A stretch of DNA of 64,000 nt from Sporosarcina sp. FSL K6-3457 (GTDB lineage Bacteria; Bacillota; Bacilli; Bacillales_A; Planococcaceae): NCBI RefSeq assembly GCF_038007285.1, contig NZ_JBBOWX010000001.1, positions 2,745,501 to 2,809,500 of the forward strand. Direction: 5' to 3'. A program made the position numbers and the translations under genes. Below, piece after piece: positions 60,641 to 64,000 of this stretch (positions are counted from its first letter, which is position 1; each line of letters begins with the position of its first letter). The notes below the pieces were generated by a model, which was not told the origin of the DNA, did not search any database, and saw nothing but the letters and a program-made list of their open reading frames with translations.

Positions 60641-61615
60641 TTAAGCATCCCCTTTCAATGCTAGTCCAATAAGCGCCGCATGCCCAGCTTCAAACTGCGG
60701 ATACTTTTTCTGAACAAACGCATCGTCAATAATGGTAATCGGGCTATCGATTGTCGATCGCATTTGTGCGACGATGAAATCCATTTCAGGATGACCACTC
60801 ATCATGACCATCTCATCGACAGACTTTTCACCTTTATGTAAAGAAAAACGATAGAAATTCAAAATACGTTCAATCTCAGCTACTTGATTCGCCAGTGACT
60901 GCTGATAATCCTCTATTTGACCGTCAAATGTAAAGTTATTACGCTCTTTACCATCAGATTCATAGCGCCAATTACGCGATGACGTTTCCGTAGGCTGATA
61001 GCGCAGAAAATCGACATTACCCTTGGAATAAATACAGACAGACACCGCATCAATCGACCAATCGGCAATTAAATACGTCTTGCCTGGCGAAAAGAATGAT
61101 GTACTATCCAAAAAGCGAATATTAGACAATGTCCGCACATCTAATACCGTCGGATGCAGCTGCACATCCGCGTATAATTGCATCAATTTGAATACCTCTT
61201 CAGAAGGAGCCGCAAATATAATCGCTTCCCCGTCACCCGCCTTCGGATCATAAACATCTATTAATGGCTCGTCAAATGGTAAATGCAGCGTGCGCCCCAA
61301 TTCCATTTCCACATACCCTTTTAATTTATCGGATTGAATATCTTTCGGATGCTCAAATGCCCGCATCATAACAGAATGATCCTGTGCAAAGAAGCGCACA
61401 TCATGCTTGGCAATATGCCAATCTTTCGCTAGCTCCTTCAACAGCTCGAAAAAAGCCAATTCATCCTGAACGGTTTCATCTACAACCAAGCCAGCCGGTA
61501 GCGGATATTCATAAATAGTCGCATTCGCGATATCCCCATCCTTAACGACAAGTACACGAATGAGAAAATCATTCAATTCTAGCGACACTACTCGATTTTT
61601 CTTTCTACCAAACAT
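60641..61615 (-). CDS. PilM-like actin-fold pilus assembly protein
   Basis: The 324-residue protein has no membrane helix and shows a PilM/FtsA-like layout: an N-terminal strand (RVVSLELNDFLIRVLVVK), a central LYADVQLHPTVLDVRTLSNI, TYLIADWSIDAVSVCIYS and a C-terminal MVMMSGHPEMDFIVAQM. PilM binds the INLLP motif of PilN in the cytoplasm. GAAAGGAGC lies ahead of the ATG. A 400-base gap with repeat copy C separates it from the pilin gene. Confidence 0.85.
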   Translation of the reverse strand: MFGRKKNRVVSLELNDFLIRVLVVKDGDIANATIYEYPLPAGLVVDETVQDELAFFELLKELAKDWHIAKHDVRFFAQDHSVMMRAFEHPKDIQSDKLKGYVEMELGRTLHLPFDEPLIDVYDPKAGDGEAIIFAAPSEEVFKLMQLYADVQLHPTVLDVRTLSNIRFLDSTSFFSPGKTYLIADWSIDAVSVCIYSKGNVDFLRYQPTETSSRNWRYESDGKERNNFTFDGQIEDYQQSLANQVAEIERILNFYRFSLHKGEKSVDEMVMMSGHPEMDFIVAQMRSTIDSPITIIDDAFVQKKYPQFEAGHAALIGLALKGDA

Positions 61616-61636
61616 GTGATGGGCTCCTTTCTAAAT

Positions 61637-61832
61637 CAAATACGATTTGGCGTATTTGTGTCCAGATTTTGAATTGAGCTTGAGGCCTACAGGATGTAGG
61701 TCATGCAGTCGTTGCGACAGGAAGTCGCGAACTTAGACTGCCTTCCTAAAATTAATTCAATTCAATTCAAAATCTGTGACATCCGCCGAAGGCTTTAACT
61801 TCATTCAGCGACCTCTGCTGAATGAAGTTAAA
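61637..61832 (-). repeat. Structured interspersed repeat, copy C (pilin-pilM gap)
   Basis: Third copy of the family. The first hairpin is CAAATACG/CGTATTTG, with paired changes relative to copy A. The internal stem CAGATTTTGAATT/AATTCAAAATCTG is perfect. The box GTGACATCCGCCG follows, then a terminal hairpin TTTAACTTCATTCAGC/GCTGAATGAAGTTAAA (61794-61832, 16-bp perfect stem). The variable internal segment contains a full AGGA-loop module (61684-61745). It lies within 25 bases of the pilM start. Confidence 0.82.
61684..61745 (+). repeat. AGGA-loop two-hairpin module nested in repeat copy C
   Basis: Hairpin 1 is CCTAC-AGGAT-GTAGG (61686-61700). Hairpin 2 is GCGAC-AGGAA-GTCGC (61714-61728), enclosed by GCAGTC/GACTGC (61705-61710 with 61736-61741). 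This equals the alaS-leader module at 3712-3766, but here the AGGA strand is the plus strand, opposite to the pilus genes. Compared with that copy, stem bases change in pairs. Confidence 0.75.
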
Positions 61833-61902
61833 ACGGTGATTTCATTAACCATGCAACGCAATGATCAGTCATTACGCTGAATGGTGAATGAAAAGAGAGA
61901 CT

Positions 61903-61927
61903 ACAGCAGCGGTGAGGCTGCTGTAGA
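61903..61927 (-). terminator. Terminator after the pilin gene
   Basis: CTACAGCAGC/GCTGCTGTAG ten-base-pair stem, six-base loop, T-rich on the minus strand (TCTCTCTTTTC). Between it and the pilin stop (62029) the DNA is AT-rich with no gene. Confidence 0.8.
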
Positions 61928-62028
61928 ACAATACTTTTTCATATACTTAATACATACATGCATAATTAATCGGCATATTCTTTATTAATACATCTTAAAC
62001 ATAATCAGTAAATATTATCTAATTAAAT

Positions 62029-62487
62029 TTAGCGAGCAATCGTAACTGTACCTTCTGTACCAGCTTTCACACCTGCATTTGTAATATCGGCATTTGTAGA
62101 CAGAAGGAAAGTAACTGAAACGGTGGCACTACTAGCAGATTTTCCACTTATCGTATTACCAGTCGTAGCTTTTGTAACAGTTGTACCCGTAGCACCAGAT
62201 CCACTAGTATTAGCAAATCCGCCTGCATCTTCTATAAAACCATCTGTAATAAGAGTATCTAATGTAACCGAATCGAGTGTACTATTTTCAATAAAATACA
62301 AATTACCAGCAGCTAAAACATTTTGCCCATCAGCTTTAAGAGCATTTACTTTAGAATTCTCAATAATATTCCCAATCGCCGGAATAGCAATCGCCGCAAT
62401 AATAGCTAAAATAACAATAACAGCCAATAACTCAATCAGCGTTAAACCTTTCTCATTCTTCATCTGTTGCTTAAATTTTTTCATCAT
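62029..62487 (-). CDS. Type IV major pilin-like prepilin
   Basis: The 152-residue protein starts MMKKFKQQMKNEKGLTLIEL and has a class III leader cut between Gly and Leu. A 20-residue hydrophobic helix with Glu at mature position 5 follows (TLIELLAVIVILAIIAAIA). The C-terminal head is rich in Thr, Ser, Gly and Ala and lacks cysteines, so no disulfide loop. AGGAGG precedes the ATG at 62487. It lies between pilC and pilM, followed by a strong hairpin. It is probably the main subunit of the pilus. Confidence 0.92.
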   Translation of the reverse strand: MMKKFKQQMKNEKGLTLIELLAVIVILAIIAAIAIPAIGNIIENSKVNALKADGQNVLAAGNLYFIENSTLDSVTLDTLITDGFIEDAGGFANTSGSGATGTTVTKATTGNTISGKSASSATVSVTFLLSTNADITNAGVKAGTEGTVTIAR

Positions 62488-62597
62488 AATAATTCCTCCT
62501 ATTTTGTTTTTATTTTCTCCTGGGTACCAGGCACTCACACAATTCGCCTGCTGGCTGCGCTCCATTTAATTGTGGAAGTGCCCGGCACCCATATTAC

Positions 62598-63803
62598 TTA
62601 AACCTGCTCGTACAAACTAAACATCGGGACCATAATCGCTAACACAATCGTCCCAACGACTGCTGCTAAAAAGACAATCATCAACGGTTCTATCAAGCCT
62701 TTTAACGTATCCACCGATCTATCGACATCATCCTCATAAAAGTCGGCAATTTTCTCCAACATATAATCGAGTGAGCCTGTTTGTTCACCTATCTGTGTCA
62801 TTTGCGTGACAAGTGGCGGGAATAGCCAGCTTTTTTGAAGCGGTGCAGATAACGAACTCCCTTTTTCTAAACTCGCTCTCGATTCCAGTACAACTTTCCC
62901 CATAACTGGATTCCCCATCACTTTTTCAACAATCGACAGCGCTTGTAAAATCGGGACTGAACTACTAAATAGCGACGATAGAGTACGTGACATACGCGCA
63001 ATGGCTGCTTTTTGCAATAACTTGCCAAATACCGGCATACGCAGTAAAAAATAATGCACTTGGTAATGGAATTGCTCATTATTTTTAAATAAATAATTGA
63101 AGGTAACGACTACTGCTACTGCAAGGATGAGCAATAACCACCAAAACCCTTGGATAAACTCACTAATCCCCATGACGAATATTGTGATACCTGGTAGCTC
63201 AGCATCAAAATCAGCGAACATGTCCACAAATGTCGGGACAATCGTCAACATCAGAAAGACTACTACAACAATCGTCATCAAAAAGAGCACTGCGGGATAC
63301 ATCATCATCGACTCAATTTTCTTCTTTAAATTATGCTGTTTTTCATAATAGCTGGCGAGTCGTTCTAATGTTTCATCCAAATTCCCCGTCGCTTCTCCTG
63401 CGCGAATCATATTGACAAACATTGCCGGAAACACTTTGCTATTTTTCGCTGCTGCACCTGAGAAAGTTGTTCCTGTACGAATATCTTCCTCGACAGCGAA
63501 TAATGCTTTTTTCAGCGTCTTACTTGTCGATTGCTCCGCTAGTATGTTCGTCGATTCTACAAGGGAAATCCCTGCCCGAATGAGCGTGGCAAACTGGCGA
63601 CAATAGACAACAAAATCCTCGTTTTTCACTTTACCTCCAAGCGATAACTCCTTATGGAGAAGGCTCTTCGATTCTGCGATTTCCCTTGGATTAATGCCTT
63701 GTTTACGCAGCTTAGCTACAGCAGCATTCTGGTTTTCAGCATCGACAGTCCCTTTTTTCATCGCCCCTGTCGAGGTTCGGCCACTGTATTTAAAAACCGT
63801 CAT
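62598..63803 (-). CDS. Type II secretion/pilus platform protein (PilC/GspF)
   Basis: The 401-residue protein has the duplicated T2SF domain: FVVYCRQFATLIRAGISLVE near residue 65 and ARMSRTLSSLFSSSVPILQAL near residue 270, with membrane segments around residues 170, 220 and 375. It forms the inner-membrane platform. Its ATG overlaps the pilT stop (ATGA), so pilT and pilC are coupled. Confidence 0.93.
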   Translation of the reverse strand: MTVFKYSGRTSTGAMKKGTVDAENQNAAVAKLRKQGINPREIAESKSLLHKELSLGGKVKNEDFVVYCRQFATLIRAGISLVESTNILAEQSTSKTLKKALFAVEEDIRTGTTFSGAAAKNSKVFPAMFVNMIRAGEATGNLDETLERLASYYEKQHNLKKKIESMMMYPAVLFLMTIVVVVFLMLTIVPTFVDMFADFDAELPGITIFVMGISEFIQGFWWLLLILAVAVVVTFNYLFKNNEQFHYQVHYFLLRMPVFGKLLQKAAIARMSRTLSSLFSSSVPILQALSIVEKVMGNPVMGKVVLESRASLEKGSSLSAPLQKSWLFPPLVTQMTQIGEQTGSLDYMLEKIADFYEDDVDRSVDTLKGLIEPLMIVFLAAVVGTIVLAIMVPMFSLYEQV

Positions 63804-64000
63804 ATGAACTCACCTTCATTCAAAAAAGGCTTGGCGTCGTCATAATGCAAAGCTCCACTTGCCATCAGCTGCTGGATGGATGTTTCCAATGTATGCATGC
63901 CCAACTTCCGGCTTGTTTGCATAACATTTTGAATCTGATGCACTTTTTCCGAGCGAATGAGGTTGGCAATGGAAGGTGTTTGGACAAGTATTTCCGTTGC
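63800..64000 (-). CDS. PilT-type retraction ATPase (C-terminal part; gene extends beyond the window)
   Basis: Minus-strand translation ends at a TGA (63800-63802) and reads ATEILVQTPSIANLIRSEKV then HQIQNVMQTSRKLGMHTLET and SIQQLMASGALHYDDA. This is the C-terminal end of PilT ATPases, where the AIRNLIRE-type motif is conserved. PilT disassembles the pilus and powers twitching. The motor core lies beyond the right edge. Confidence 0.85.
   Translation of the reverse strand, partial: ATEILVQTPSIANLIRSEKVHQIQNVMQTSRKLGMHTLETSIQQLMASGALHYDDAKPFLNEGEFI

Overview
The window comes from a low-GC, endospore-forming member of the Bacillota. The gene order closely follows the Bacillus subtilis yrz-yrr-yrv / ruv / obg / spoIVF / min-mre / maf region. 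The accessory content and repeat types suggest a Planococcaceae-type genome such as Sporosarcina or a relative; that lineage call is inference. Spore formation is supported by SpoVB, a SafA-like LysM coat protein, Spo0B, SpoIVFA/SpoIVFB and a SpoIIB-like protein.

Layout. (i) 1-10030, minus strand: yrzB(partial)-ruvX-ireB-alaS behind a T-box leader, then recD2, a TPR protein, mnmA, cysteine desulfurase and cymR. (ii) 10160-18793, mostly plus strand: rarA, a lipoprotein (minus), then an accessory block with a sucrose PTS operon (LacI-type regulator, EIIBC, sucrose-6-P hydrolase), an NMO/FabK-like flavoprotein behind an FNR-type palindrome, and a DUF4349 lipoprotein. (iii) 18844-33741, minus strand except the amidase: tcdA, 6S RNA, hisS-aspS behind a T-box, an SH3b amidase, dtd, rel, apt, recJ, lapA-like, secDF. 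(iv) 33895-40811: comN, spoVB, a DUF421 gene, yajC-tgt-queA-ruvB-ruvA. (v) 40889-43180: an AT-rich variable island with a KinB-like histidine kinase, a small membrane protein and a tyrosine-recombinase remnant. (vi) 43180-57746, minus: yebC, a CotS-like kinase, safA, pheA-pheB, obg-spo0B, rpmA-prp-rplU with an L21 leader, spoIVFB-spoIVFA, minD-minC, mreD-mreC-mreB, radC, maf. (vii) 57841-64000, minus: a type IV pilus assembly cluster (pilT, pilC, pilin, pilM, pilN, pilO, prepilin peptidase) followed by a SpoIIB-like gene.

How the genes work together. Most of the window is housekeeping: tRNA charging and modification, Holliday-junction handling, stringent response, secretion, cell shape and division, and the sporulation phosphorelay (a KinB-like kinase and Spo0B lie in the same window). 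The two aminoacyl-tRNA synthetase transcripts each start at a near-perfect SigA promoter, run through a T-box, and then carry an extra repeat between the T-box terminator and the ribosome-binding site.

The most unusual content is non-coding. A structured repeat family occurs in three copies (4012, 27874, 61637), with conserved boxes and a terminal hairpin whose sequence differs in each copy but whose folding is kept. A two-hairpin module with AGGA loops occurs in the alaS leader and inside one of those copies, with several compensatory base changes. An 82-bp tandem repeat lies between minD and spoIVFA, and its unit reads as an amphipathic Leu-rich peptide that shifts frame by one base per unit. 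I saw no CRISPR array, no intact insertion sequence and no rRNA or tRNA genes.
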